Shown here: one piece after another, positions 46,041 to 54,489 of the stretch
Position numbering within the stretch: the first letter of the stretch is position 1
How the letters are laid out: each line of letters begins with the position of its first letter
DNA from: Noviherbaspirillum sp. L7-7A
GTDB taxonomy: Bacteria; Pseudomonadota; Gammaproteobacteria; Burkholderiales; Burkholderiaceae_D
Reading direction: 5' to 3'
NCBI RefSeq assembly: GCF_019052805.1
Contig: NZ_JAHQRJ010000001.1
Span: 1,984,001-2,048,000, forward strand
Length of the DNA stretch: 64,000 nt
Notes under the pieces: generated by a model
What the model was told of the DNA's origin: nothing
The model's database searches: none
Seen by the model: only the letters and a program-made list of their open reading frames with translations
Program-made: the position numbers and the translations under genes

Positions 46041-46444
46041 ACATGGAAGAAATCAACTTCGCGTACAAGGTGCGGCACGCGCTGAACCAGAACCTCGAAC
46101 ACCTGCCTGCCTCCACCACCAGCCGCCTCGCAGCCGCCCGCCAGGCGGCGCTGGCGCGCAAGAAAGCCGATATGCCCATCCGTGTACTGGCCTCCGTGCC
46201 GGCAACGGCACAGGGCACGGCTGGCGGATTCTTTGCCAATCCGTTTTCCTGGCTCAGCCGTCTGTCGGTAGCGCTGCCGGTCGTGGTCGTGTTGGCCAGC
46301 CTGGTTGGCATGTACCAGGCCGAGAAGCAGCACCGGATCAGCGAACTGGCGGAAATCGATGCCATGGTTCTGTCGGATGAATTGCCGCTGAATGCCTATC
46401 TCGACCACGGCTTCAATGCCTTCCTGGCCAGGCGGGGCGACTAG
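46037..46444 (+). CDS. DUF3619 single-TM protein, candidate anti-sigma factor
   Basis: 135 residues. A basic N-terminal region (1-70, with TTSRLAAARQAALARKKAD), one membrane helix at about 76-93 (SVALPVVVVLASLVGMY), and a short C-terminal tail (94-135) that would be periplasmic. This is the layout of single-TM anti-sigma factors. It overlaps the sigma gene by four bases, so the two are translationally coupled, and lies 1 nt before the DUF3106 gene. I recognise the family as DUF3619. The anti-sigma role is inference from layout; no known anti-sigma motif is visible. Confidence 0.8.
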   Translation: MNMEEINFAYKVRHALNQNLEHLPASTTSRLAAARQAALARKKADMPIRVLASVPATAQGTAGGFFANPFSWLSRLSVALPVVVVLASLVGMYQAEKQHRISELAEIDAMVLSDELPLNAYLDHGFNAFLARRGD

Positions 46445-46445
46445 G

Positions 46446-47093
46446 ATGACCGGTTTGCTGCGCTATACCCCTGCTCTTCTGGCCTGCGCGCTTGCCTTGC
46501 CGCTGGCCGCCCATTCGAACAGCATCGGTGCGCAGCCTTCCGTCACGCTTCTGAAAACCGCAGCACCGCCAAAGCCCGCGCCGGTCGCCAGGCCGCTCTG
46601 GCAAGATCTGAATCCGGAGCAGCAGCAGGCACTCAGCCCGCTGGCTGCCGACTGGGACAAGATCGATGCGGCCCGCAAGAAGAAATGGATAGAGCTCACC
46701 AGGCATTATTCCAGCCTCACACCGGACCAGCAGGCACGCATGCAGGAACGGATGCGCGAGTGGGCCAAGCTCAGTCCGGAAGAGCGCCGTGTAGCCCGCG
46801 AGAGCTATTCGCGCGTGAAGAAACTGGAACCCGAGCAGAAAAACGAGCAGTGGGAAAAGTACCAGCAGCTCTCGGATGAGCAGAAGAACAAGCTTGCGGA
46901 AGAAGCACTTGCCAGAAAGCGGGTGACCGTTCTGCCGCCTGCGGCGCAGGACAATGGCAAGCTGGTGCCGCCCTCCAAGGCAGTGCTGAGGCAGCCTGAC
47001 GCGCAGAAGAAACCCGCGCAGCCTGCAGTGCCGCAGCCTGCCCAACAGGCACAGGAGCAGCAACCTCCGCTTTTGCCGTCCATTTCAAAATAA
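46446..47093 (+). CDS. DUF3106 periplasmic protein with LxxxQ repeats
   Basis: 215 residues. A signal peptide (LLRYTPALLACALALPLAA) is followed by a helical charged region with five repeats of an L-x-x-x-[EQ]-[QRK] motif: LNPEQQ (55), LTPDQQ (91), LSPEER (109), LEPEQK (127) and LSDEQK (142). The C-terminal 60 residues are Pro/Gln/Ala-rich. The motif resembles the LTxxQ motif of Spy/CpxP/ZraP/CnrX periplasmic proteins, though the sequence is assigned to DUF3106. 1 nt after the DUF3619 gene, 9 nt before the RDD gene. A role as periplasmic chaperone or sensor is inference. Confidence 0.78.
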   Translation: MTGLLRYTPALLACALALPLAAHSNSIGAQPSVTLLKTAAPPKPAPVARPLWQDLNPEQQQALSPLAADWDKIDAARKKKWIELTRHYSSLTPDQQARMQERMREWAKLSPEERRVARESYSRVKKLEPEQKNEQWEKYQQLSDEQKNKLAEEALARKRVTVLPPAAQDNGKLVPPSKAVLRQPDAQKKPAQPAVPQPAQQAQEQQPPLLPSISK

Positions 47094-47102
47094 ACCCCGG
47101 CT

Positions 47103-47621
47103 TTGGAACCTTCCGCGACACCTTCCCTGCGCGTTCGCCTTGCCTGCATGCTTTATGAGGCAATGCTGCTGTTTGGCGTGCTTTTCATTGCCGGCTGGCT
47201 GTTCTCGACCATGACCCAGCAGCGCCATGCGCTGTATCTGCGGGGCGCGATGGAAATCTGGCTGTTCATTGTGCTTGCCGTTTACTTTGCCTGGTTCTGG
47301 TCGCATGGCGGACAGACACTGGCGATGAAAACCTGGCGCATTCGCCTCGAGCGCGCCGCCGGTGGCCCGGTCGGCTTCTGGCATGCGGTGCTGCGTTATG
47401 CGCTGGCATGGATGTGGTTTCTGCCCGGCCTGGTCGTGGCATGGCTGGTCGGCGCCAAAGGCTGGATGCTGGTCTTGATTCCGTGTGCCAATGCCGCCAT
47501 CTGGGCCATGCTGGCCTTCCTCGATCCGCAACGTCAGTTCCTGCATGACAGGATCGCCGGCACACGCCTGGTAAGGCTGCCCGTGACGCTGGGCAAACGC
47601 AAGCGCGCAAAGGCAGCCTGA
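47103..47621 (+). CDS. RDD family membrane protein
   Basis: 172 residues, four hydrophobic segments (for example AMLLFGVLFIAGWLF, IWLFIVLAVYFAWFW). RDD-type residues lie in RLACMLYEAMLLF, MKTWRIRLERAAGG and FLDPQRQFLHDRIAGTRLV. The start is probably the TTG at 47103 (MEPSATPSLRVRL), giving the usual short tail before helix 1; the ATG at 47148 is an alternative. Function unknown; often found beside the DUF3106 gene in Burkholderiales. Confidence 0.8.
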   Translation: MEPSATPSLRVRLACMLYEAMLLFGVLFIAGWLFSTMTQQRHALYLRGAMEIWLFIVLAVYFAWFWSHGGQTLAMKTWRIRLERAAGGPVGFWHAVLRYALAWMWFLPGLVVAWLVGAKGWMLVLIPCANAAIWAMLAFLDPQRQFLHDRIAGTRLVRLPVTLGKRKRAKAA

Positions 47622-47690
47622 GCATCCGCGCTGGTGAGCGGGCGCAGGGCGCAGCATTCCAGTCCGACTCCAACCAAACCCTGCTCAGAT

Positions 47691-48626
47691 ATGGTCATCC
47701 GCGCCACGCGTATCCTGCTGTCCGCCCAGCTGCTGATCGCAGCAGCGCTCTACCTGCTCGCAACCAGACGATTCGGCATGGACAACCACGTGTTGGCCGC
47801 GCTGCTGGCAATCGGCGCGGTGCTGCTGGTGAGAATGGCGATCACCGCAAACAATTTCGGACTGGCCTGGCTGTACCGCAGCGAAACACCGGATCACCAC
47901 AGAGTCGGCCGCCTTGCGGCGCTCCGCCTGTTCCTGACCGAGTACTGCGCTTCCATGGTCACTTCCTCCTGGACCATGGGCTTTTGCACGTTCCGCGAAT
48001 GGCAGGGCAAGGCAAACCTGCCGCCGGTGCTGCTGGTCCATGGTTACGGATGCAACAGCGGTTACTGGCATTTCATGAGCCGGGCATTGCGCCGGGCAGA
48101 CATCAGCCATTACACGATCGACCTCGAACCGGTATTTGCCGGCATTGACCAGTTCGTGCCTGCGCTGCATGCCCGCATCGAGGAAATCTGCCGCAAGACC
48201 GGACGGCAGAAACTGATCATCGTCGGCCATAGCATGGGTGGCCTTGTTGCACGCGCCTACCTGCGCGACCACGGCGCGGCGCGGGTGGCGCGTGTGATCA
48301 CCCTGGGAACGCCGCACCGCGGTACCGGTCTCGCCCGTTTCGGCGCCGGCCATAATTCGCGCCAGATGCGCTGGAATGGCAGCGCCGCCGAAGGCCGTTG
48401 CAGCGCCTGGCTGGCGCGCCTTGAACGCTGCGAAGATCCTGCCGCGCGCAGCCTGTTCATCTCGCTCTACTCCCATCAGGACAATATCGTGTCGCCGCAG
48501 TTGTCCTCATGCCTTCCCGGTGCCGTCAATATCGAGTTCAATGGCGTTGGCCATGTTGCCCTGGGCATGCATCCGGGCGTGCTGAAGGAAGTCATTGCAG
48601 CCATCAGGCAAGCCCCTGCCGGTTGA
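47691..48626 (+). CDS. Membrane-anchored lipase-like alpha/beta hydrolase
   Basis: 311 residues. Two N-terminal membrane helices (about 5-22 and 32-52) precede an alpha/beta hydrolase domain. The lipase-type Ser is in VGHSMGGLVARAYL, the oxyanion HG in LLVHGYGCNSGYW, the Asp probably in HQDNIVSP and the His in GVGHVALGMHP. This resembles triacylglycerol lipase/PGAP1-like enzymes on the periplasmic or cytoplasmic membrane face. Start at 47691 (MVIRATRILL); an in-frame GTG at 47634 would add 19 residues. 69 nt after the RDD gene; ends 6 nt from the convergent small membrane protein gene. Confidence 0.82.
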   Translation: MVIRATRILLSAQLLIAAALYLLATRRFGMDNHVLAALLAIGAVLLVRMAITANNFGLAWLYRSETPDHHRVGRLAALRLFLTEYCASMVTSSWTMGFCTFREWQGKANLPPVLLVHGYGCNSGYWHFMSRALRRADISHYTIDLEPVFAGIDQFVPALHARIEEICRKTGRQKLIIVGHSMGGLVARAYLRDHGAARVARVITLGTPHRGTGLARFGAGHNSRQMRWNGSAAEGRCSAWLARLERCEDPAARSLFISLYSHQDNIVSPQLSSCLPGAVNIEFNGVGHVALGMHPGVLKEVIAAIRQAPAG

Positions 48627-48632
48627 ACGTCC

Positions 48633-49031
48633 TTACGGAACGCTTCGGGCAAGCAGGCGCCAGAAGATCAGGCAGGGCACGAGAATCGACGGCAGCAGCA
48701 GCAACATGTTGCGCAGGGTCGCCATCCACGGAAACGGATTGAAGTGTATCGCCCACCATCCCACCGTCAGCAGCATCCACAGGCAGGCGATCAGCACCGC
48801 AATCGCTGCGTCGAGCTTTCTGCGCCGCAGCCGCCACACTGTCAGCGCCAGCAATGGCGGCAGCACGTAGAGCAGGCTGGACCTCACCGACGTCCACAGC
48901 GCGCCGCCCATGGCATCGAATGAAAAGCGCGGCGGACTGAACTGCAATGAAAGAAACAGACAGGCAATGCCTGCCAGCCATGCCCAGGCAATGGCAATGA
49001 TGCATGTCCTGACGGTTTGATTTATTTCCAT
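48633..49031 (-). CDS. Hypothetical membrane protein, 132 aa
   Basis: I do not recognise a family. It has four hydrophobic segments: IIAIAWAWLAGIACLFLSL, SLLYVLPPLLALTVW, AAIAVLIACLWMLLTVGWWAI and TLRNMLLLLPSILVPCLIFW, with basic RLRRRK after the second. Start at 49031 (MEINQTVRTC) with GGGGGAAC upstream; a longer frame to 49166 is unlikely. Convergent with the lipase-like gene and divergent from the fasciclin gene. Confidence 0.65.
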   Translation of the reverse strand: MEINQTVRTCIIAIAWAWLAGIACLFLSLQFSPPRFSFDAMGGALWTSVRSSLLYVLPPLLALTVWRLRRRKLDAAIAVLIACLWMLLTVGWWAIHFNPFPWMATLRNMLLLLPSILVPCLIFWRLLARSVP

Positions 49032-49184
49032 GAAAGTGTGTTCCCCCTTTGCGCATGGCGGGAATGCCATGGCATGGCCGGGTTGCAATTGAAACTTTTC
49101 GATTGTATGGCAACCATATGGAAGAGCCTTGATGCTTCCGTGCATGCAGCACGGCGTATCGGGCATAGCCTTAAAGGAACTGCA

Positions 49185-49649
49185 ATGAAGAACATTTTCA
49201 AATATTTGGCAACGATGCTGCTGCTGGCGTTCAGTGCGGCCAGCAGCGCAGCCGACCTGATGGACAAGGCGGCTTCGGCAACCAATCTCAAGATTTTCTC
49301 GGCTGCTGTCAAGTCCGCCGGATTCAATGAAACGCTGAAGGGAACCGGCCCCTATACCGTATTTGCTCCCAGCGACGAGGCATTTTCAAAGCTGCCCGCA
49401 GGCAGCTGGGAAGCACTGTCCAGGGATAAGGTCAAGCTGGCCGCCGTACTGGCGCACCATGTCGTGCCCGGCAAGATGCTGGTCACCGAAGTCAAGCCGG
49501 GCCAGATCAAGACTACGCAGGGGGACTTCGTTACGGTCAAGTCGGACAATGGCAAGGTAACGGTCGATCAGGCCAATGTGATCGAGAGCGACGTGGCGGC
49601 CGATAACGGCGTGATCCATATTCTCGACAAGGTGGTGTTGCCCGAGTGA
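49185..49649 (+). CDS. Secreted fasciclin-domain protein
   Basis: 154 residues. A signal peptide (FKYLATMLLLAFSAASSAA) is followed by one FAS1 domain (about 24-154). FAS1 H1 motif GPYTVFAPSDEAFSKLP and H2 region VLAHHVVPGKM through DVAADNGVIHILDKVVLP are complete. Single-FAS1 bacterial proteins are extracytoplasmic and may mediate adhesion or matrix contact. Start at 49185 has AAAGGAACTGCA upstream; an in-frame start at 49017 would add a non-homologous stretch. Confidence 0.92.
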   Translation: MKNIFKYLATMLLLAFSAASSAADLMDKAASATNLKIFSAAVKSAGFNETLKGTGPYTVFAPSDEAFSKLPAGSWEALSRDKVKLAAVLAHHVVPGKMLVTEVKPGQIKTTQGDFVTVKSDNGKVTVDQANVIESDVAADNGVIHILDKVVLPE

Positions 49650-49750
49650 GGCGCGGGAGCAGGTCATGAGCCGGCGCTCCTGCTTCGGGAATGCCGGCTT
49701 CAATGCTATCCTAGCCCCCCACCCGACAGTTCACGCCCCCTTCCCCGCCA

Positions 49751-50416
49751 ATGCAAGCAAAAGCGCCACGCCGCACCCGCGAACGGATACTGGAACTATC
49801 GCTGCGCTTGTTCAATGAGTTCGGCGAACCGAACATCACCACGACCATCATTGCCGAGGAAATGGGCATTTCGCCTGGCAACCTGTACTACCACTTCCGC
49901 AACAAGGACGACATCGTCGACTCGATTTTTGCCCAGTTCGAAGGCGAGATCATCCGCATGCTGTCGGTGCCGGCTGACCGCCGCCCGACCATCGAGGACG
50001 TCTGGCTCTACCTGCACCTGATTTTCGAGCTGCACTGGCGCTACCGTTTTTTCTATCGCGACCTGTCGGACCTGCTCTCGCGCAACCGCAAGCTCGAACT
50101 GCAGTTCAAGGAAATCTACAAGCACAAGATCCTGGTCGCGCGGCAGCTTTGCGAGGGCTTGCGCAGCGACGGCGCGCTGCAGGCAAGCGATATGGAAATC
50201 GACGCGCTGGCATCGAACATCGTGGTGGTGGCGAGTTACTGGATGTCGTATGAATACGTGCTCAATCCGCGCCGGTACACCGAGCAGCAGGTGATGGCGG
50301 AAGCCCTGATGCGCGGCTGCTACCAGGTTCTGTCACTGATTGGACCGTATCTTAGGGGCGATACGCATGCGCTGTTCCTGAAGCTGGTCGAGGAATACTC
50401 GAAGCGTCCCAGGTGA
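49751..50416 (+). CDS. TetR family transcriptional regulator
   Basis: 221 residues. N-terminal helix-turn-helix domain (about 8-55): RILELSLRLFNEFGEPNITT then IAEEMGISPGNLYYHFRNK, the standard TetR recognition helix. The C-terminal ligand domain (about 75-210) is helical and contains LHLIFELHWRYRFFYRDLSD. This C-terminal type is common among uncharacterised betaproteobacterial TetR proteins. No target operator is evident beside it, and the next gene is a LOG-family enzyme in the same direction, 88 nt away. Confidence 0.88.
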   Translation: MQAKAPRRTRERILELSLRLFNEFGEPNITTTIIAEEMGISPGNLYYHFRNKDDIVDSIFAQFEGEIIRMLSVPADRRPTIEDVWLYLHLIFELHWRYRFFYRDLSDLLSRNRKLELQFKEIYKHKILVARQLCEGLRSDGALQASDMEIDALASNIVVVASYWMSYEYVLNPRRYTEQQVMAEALMRGCYQVLSLIGPYLRGDTHALFLKLVEEYSKRPR

Positions 50417-50450
50417 GCTGTTCAGCGCAAGCCGATGAATTCGATTCGAA

Positions 50451-50486
50451 TCAACTCATTCAACTCACTTAACTTATTCAACTCAT
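50451..50486 (+). repeat. Four 9-bp tandem repeats upstream of the LOG-family gene
   Basis: Units TCAACTCAT, TCAACTCAC, TTAACTTAT, TCAACTCAT in direct tandem, then TCAG. The tract is AT-rich within a GC-rich region and ends 18 bases before the LOG-family start. Two of the four copies are identical. Copy number could affect expression of the downstream gene. Confidence 0.7.
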
Positions 50487-50504
50487 TCAGCAGGTTTCGT
50501 TCCA

Positions 50505-51110
50505 ATGAAAAAAATCAGATCACTCTGCGTCTATTGCGGCTCCGCGATGGGCGCCTCCGAGCGCTATGCGCAGGCTGCGCGCGCACTCGGGCAGGAACTC
50601 GTCAGGCGCGATATCGGGCTGGTATACGGTGGCGGCAATGTGGGCCTGATGGGCGCCATCGCGGATGCCGTGATGCAGGGCGGCGGCAGGGCCACCGGCG
50701 TGATTCCTCAGGCGCTGATGAAGCGCGAGGTCGGCCACCATGGCCTGACCGAACTGCATGTGGTGAAGGACATGCATGAACGCAAGGCCATGATGGCCGA
50801 GCTGTCGGACGGGTTCATCGCGATGCCGGGTGGCTTTGGCACGCTGGAAGAATTGTTCGAGGTCACGACCTGGGCACAGCTCGGCCTGCATGAAAAGCCG
50901 ATCGGCCTGCTGAATGTCGATGGTTTCTATGACGGCCTGGCCGGCTTTGCCAGCCATCTGGTCGCGCAGGGCTTCGTGCGGCCCGACCATGCCCGGCTGC
51001 TGATGCATGCGCCGGAGGCGCCGGCGCTGCTGGACCTGCTGGAGAATTTCGTGCCCAGCCACACGGTGAAGTGGCTGGAGCGGGAACAGGCCCAGAAGAT
51101 CGTGCCCTGA
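50505..51110 (+). CDS. LOG family protein (cytokinin riboside 5'-monophosphate phosphoribohydrolase type)
   Basis: 201 residues, single Rossmann-fold LOG domain. Motifs are SLCVYCGSAMGAS, VYGGGNVGLMGAIADAV and the catalytic-site PGGFGTLEELFEVTTWAQLG. Family enzymes release adenine-type base and ribose-5-phosphate from nucleoside monophosphates. In non-plant-associated bacteria the physiological substrate is mostly unknown. The ribosome-binding site is weak (CAGG about 11 bases away), and a tandem repeat tract lies upstream. Confidence 0.9.
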   Translation: MKKIRSLCVYCGSAMGASERYAQAARALGQELVRRDIGLVYGGGNVGLMGAIADAVMQGGGRATGVIPQALMKREVGHHGLTELHVVKDMHERKAMMAELSDGFIAMPGGFGTLEELFEVTTWAQLGLHEKPIGLLNVDGFYDGLAGFASHLVAQGFVRPDHARLLMHAPEAPALLDLLENFVPSHTVKWLEREQAQKIVP

Positions 51111-51125
51111 GCCTGTTATAACACT

Positions 51126-52373
51126 CTACCCGGCGAGCGCCTGGCGGAAGTCGTGCAGCAGGTCGGCATTGTCCTCGATGCCGACCGACACCCGGATCAG
51201 GGACTCGGCGATGCCCATGCTGGCACGCCGCTCGGGACCCATTTCATAGAAGATGGTGTGGGCCACCGGAATCACCAGGGTGCGGGTGTCGCCCAGATTG
51301 CTGGCCGGGATGGCAAGACGCAGCCGGTTCAGGAAGTCGAAGCAGTCGATGCCATCCTTCAACTCAAAACTCAGCAGGCTGCCATAGGCGCGGAACAGCT
51401 CGCTGGCCAGCGCATGCTGGGGATGCGACTTCAGCCCCGGATAATGCACCGCCGCCACGCGCTCGTCCGCGTCCAGCATCTCGGCTAGCGACAGTGCGTT
51501 GCTGCACTCCCGCTCCAGCCGCAATGCCATGGTTTCCGCACCGACCGCGATATGGTGGGCCGCTTCCGGGCCGAGCGTGCCGCCGAAGTCGCGCAGCGCC
51601 TTGGCACGGACCTGCGCCATGCCCCACTGCACCGGTGGAAACTTCCGGTAGTTGTCGGCGATATGCGGATAGCGGGTCCAGTCATACACGCCGGTATCGG
51701 TCAGGCTGCCGCCCAGGGCAATGCCGTGCCCGGCGATGGACTTGGTCAGTGCATTGACCACCAGCCCCGCGCCAACCCCCTTGGGCTGGAACAGGTAGGG
51801 CGAGGTCATGGTGTTATCGACGATGAACAGGATGCCGCGCTCGCGGCACAGCGTGCCGATGCGCGCCAGATCCGCGATCTGGGTGCGCGGGTTGGCAATG
51901 GTCTCGACAAACACCAGCCTGGTGGCCGGCGTCAGCACCGCTTCGACATTGGCTACATCGGTGGCATCCACCATGGACACCGATACGCCCTGCGCGCCGA
52001 CGGTCTGCCAGAGGCTGTTGGTATTACCGAACAGGAAAGCCGATGAGACCACATGATCGCCCTCCCGCAGCAACGCTTGCGCCACCGCGCCGATGGCTGC
52101 CATGCCGGTAGAGAAACAGATGGTGGCGTAGCCGTTTTCCATCCTGGTGATCTTGTCTTCCAGCGCCGACACGGTGGGATTGCCCTGGCGGCCATAGCGG
52201 TAGCCAGGCTGCCTTCCCTGGAAAACGGCCGCCAGTTCGCGCGCATCCTTGTAGCCAAAGGCCACCGAGGTATGGATAGGCTTGTGCAGGGAGCCATGCT
52301 CGATCGGCTTCTGGCGGTCGCCATGCAGGATGGCGGTGGTGAAGCCGTACTGCGGTTTGTCGTTCTGGTTCAT
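51126..52373 (-). CDS. Cys/Met metabolism PLP-dependent enzyme (cystathionine gamma-synthase/O-succinylhomoserine sulfhydrylase type)
   Basis: 415 residues. Trans-sulfuration family fold, with SVAFGYKDARELAAVFQGRQ and GYRYGRQGNPT, the GMAAIGAVAQALLREGDHVV segment, PLP-binding Asp in FIVDNTMTSPYLFQP and Lys in VNALTKSIAGHG. The C-terminal part has SNLGDTRTLVIPVAHT. It lies after purF, where metZ-like genes are often placed in Burkholderiales. Family members differ in substrate, so O-succinylhomoserine sulfhydrylase (metZ) is likely but not certain. Start at 52373 (MNQNDKPQYGF) has a weak ribosome-binding site. Confidence 0.85.
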   Translation of the reverse strand: MNQNDKPQYGFTTAILHGDRQKPIEHGSLHKPIHTSVAFGYKDARELAAVFQGRQPGYRYGRQGNPTVSALEDKITRMENGYATICFSTGMAAIGAVAQALLREGDHVVSSAFLFGNTNSLWQTVGAQGVSVSMVDATDVANVEAVLTPATRLVFVETIANPRTQIADLARIGTLCRERGILFIVDNTMTSPYLFQPKGVGAGLVVNALTKSIAGHGIALGGSLTDTGVYDWTRYPHIADNYRKFPPVQWGMAQVRAKALRDFGGTLGPEAAHHIAVGAETMALRLERECSNALSLAEMLDADERVAAVHYPGLKSHPQHALASELFRAYGSLLSFELKDGIDCFDFLNRLRLAIPASNLGDTRTLVIPVAHTIFYEMGPERRASMGIAESLIRVSVGIEDNADLLHDFRQALAG

Positions 52374-52406
52374 CAGTATGCAGATTCGCGAAAGCGGGTT
52401 GCGCCG

Positions 52407-52430
52407 CGTGGCCGCTGTCAAGCGGCCACG
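52407..52430 (-). repeat. Perfect 10-bp hairpin between purF and the PLP-enzyme gene
   Basis: CGTGGCCGCT (52407-52416) pairs exactly with AGCGGCCACG (52421-52430) across a GTCA loop. No T-run follows. It lies 10 bases after the purF stop and 33 bases before the next start. Confidence 0.55.
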
Positions 52431-52440
52431 GGCATGAGAC

Positions 52441-53958
52441 TCAGTCGGCCGGCGCCAGCGACAGGTTCAGCTGGGAACGCACCATGTCTTCGTTGGACGG
52501 CTGTACATTGCCGCGCGCGGTTTCGATGCGGTCGAGATAGGCGCGGGAAATGTCGCCGGTGATGTAGTTGCCGTCGAAGCAGGAAGCCTCGAAGCCCTTG
52601 ATGGCGGGATTGGCGTCGGAAATCGAGCGCTTCAGCGCTTCCAGGTCCTGGTACACCAGCGCGTCGGCGGTGATTTCACGGCAGACTTCCTCTTCCGAGC
52701 GGCCATAGGCGATCAGTTCGCTGCGGGTCGGCATGTCGATGCCGTACACGTTCGGGAAAATCACCGGCGGCGCGGCGGAAGCGAAGATCACGCGGCGGGC
52801 GCCGGCGTCGCGCGCCATCTGCACGATCTCGCGGCTGGTGGTGCCGCGCACGATGGAATCGTCGACCAGCAGCACGCTCTTGCCCTTGAATTCGGAGCCG
52901 ATTGCATTGAGCTTCTGGCGCACCGACTTGCGGCGGATCGCCTGCCCCGGCATCAGGAAGGTGCGGCCGATATAGCGGTTCTTGATGAAGCCCTCGCGGT
53001 AATCGAGGTTGAGCTTCAGGGCCAGTTCGATGGTGGACGGACGGGAGGAATCCGGGATGGGCATTACCACGTCGATATCGCCGGCGCTGAACTGGCGACG
53101 GATCTTGTCGGCCAGGTACTCGCCCATCTTCAGGCGGGAATGGTAGACCGAGGCGCCGTCGATGACCGAGTCCGGACGGGCCAGGTAGACGAATTCGAAG
53201 GCGCAGGGATTGAGCACCGGGTTTTCCGCGCACTGCTGGCTGACCAGGTTGCCGTCGATGTCGATGAAAATCGCCTCCCCTGGCGCCACGTCGCGCACGA
53301 AGCGAAAGCCCAGTCCTTCCAGCGCAACCGACTCGCTGGCCACCAGGTACTCGGTGCCGGCGTCGGTTTCATTCACGCCCAGGCACAGCGGACGGATGCC
53401 GAAAGGATCGCGGAAGGCCAGCATGCCGAAGCCGGCAATCTGCGCCACCACCGCGTAGGAACCGCGCACGCGCTTGTGCAGCGATGCCACCGCCTTGAAC
53501 AGCGCCGACGGATCCAGCGAATAGCCCAGCGTTGCCTGCTGGATTTCATGGGCCAGCACGTTGAGCAGCACTTCCGAGTCGGAACTGGTATTGATGTGCC
53601 GGCGGTCGTTGCGGAACATCTCGATCTTGAGCTGTTCCCAGTTGGTCAGGTTGCCGTTATGGGCCAGGGTGATGCCGAACGGCGCATTCACGTAGAAAGG
53701 CTGGGCTTCCTCTTCGCTGGACGAACCGGCGGTGGGATAACGGCATTGGCCGATGCCCATATTGCCTGGCAGCGAGCGCATGTTGCGGGTGCGGAACACG
53801 TCGCGCACCATGCCGTTTGCCTTGTGCATGTAAAACTTGTTGCCCTGATTGGTCGCGATGCCCGCCGCATCCTGACCGCGGTGCTGCAGCAGCAGCAATG
53901 CATCGTAGATCAGCTGGTTGACGGGGCTTTGGGAGACGACGCCTGCAATGCCACACAT
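52441..53958 (-). CDS. purF: Amidophosphoribosyltransferase
   Basis: 505 residues. First committed step of purine synthesis: glutamine and PRPP to phosphoribosylamine. The N-terminal glutaminase begins MCGIAGVVSQSP, with Cys2 as nucleophile after Met removal, and has QHRGQDAAGI and NLTNW. The PRTase part has the PRPP-binding VLLVDDSIVRGTTSREIV. Fourteen-codon spacing from cvpA (24 nt gap) is the conserved cvpA-purF arrangement. Confidence 0.98.
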   Translation of the reverse strand: MCGIAGVVSQSPVNQLIYDALLLLQHRGQDAAGIATNQGNKFYMHKANGMVRDVFRTRNMRSLPGNMGIGQCRYPTAGSSSEEEAQPFYVNAPFGITLAHNGNLTNWEQLKIEMFRNDRRHINTSSDSEVLLNVLAHEIQQATLGYSLDPSALFKAVASLHKRVRGSYAVVAQIAGFGMLAFRDPFGIRPLCLGVNETDAGTEYLVASESVALEGLGFRFVRDVAPGEAIFIDIDGNLVSQQCAENPVLNPCAFEFVYLARPDSVIDGASVYHSRLKMGEYLADKIRRQFSAGDIDVVMPIPDSSRPSTIELALKLNLDYREGFIKNRYIGRTFLMPGQAIRRKSVRQKLNAIGSEFKGKSVLLVDDSIVRGTTSREIVQMARDAGARRVIFASAAPPVIFPNVYGIDMPTRSELIAYGRSEEEVCREITADALVYQDLEALKRSISDANPAIKGFEASCFDGNYITGDISRAYLDRIETARGNVQPSNEDMVRSQLNLSLAPAD

Positions 53959-53982
53959 GGTGGAACTCCTAACTAAGACAAT

Positions 53983-54471
53983 TCAAAACTGTACATGCCG
54001 GGCAAATTCCCCAGGCAGGAAAGGCTTGACGCTGCGTGCCGCGGATTCGGCAAAGGGGCTAAGGATCGCATCTTTCCAGAAAGGCTGCTGCGGAATGGCG
54101 GTCATGCCGCATATCAACACCGCCACCAGCACGATCAGCATGCCGCGCGCAAATCCAAATACGCTTCCGAGGCCGTGGTCAACGAAGGAAAGGCCACCGG
54201 CCTTGATCAGCGCCTCGCACATCAGGATCAGCAAGCCCATCAGCAGCCGGGTGCCGATGAACAGGACGACGAAGGCAATGATGAGCCGGGTCAGCGCACC
54301 CGGCACGGCCGCTGGCAACCACTGCGCCAGAATTTCCCCGTACATGTTCGCCACCACAAACGCCGCCACCCAGCTCGCCAGCGACAGCACCTCGCGCACC
54401 ACACCGCGCATGGTGCTGATGATGACCGACGCGACCAGAATGAAAATGGTCAGGTAGTCAAAAATCGTCAC
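53983..54471 (-). CDS. cvpA: CvpA family membrane protein
   Basis: 162 residues, four membrane segments: FDYLTIFILVASVIISTMRG, EVLSLASWVAAFVVANMYG, IIAFVVLFIGTRLLMGLLI and MLIVLVAVLICGMTAIPQ. The family is linked to colicin V production/envelope homeostasis, with molecular function unclear. Located directly before purF, the usual place, and 18 nt after the SPOR-domain gene. Confidence 0.93.
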   Translation of the reverse strand: MTIFDYLTIFILVASVIISTMRGVVREVLSLASWVAAFVVANMYGEILAQWLPAAVPGALTRLIIAFVVLFIGTRLLMGLLILMCEALIKAGGLSFVDHGLGSVFGFARGMLIVLVAVLICGMTAIPQQPFWKDAILSPFAESAARSVKPFLPGEFARHVQF

Positions 54472-54489
54472 GCCGCCCGCTAGCCTGCA

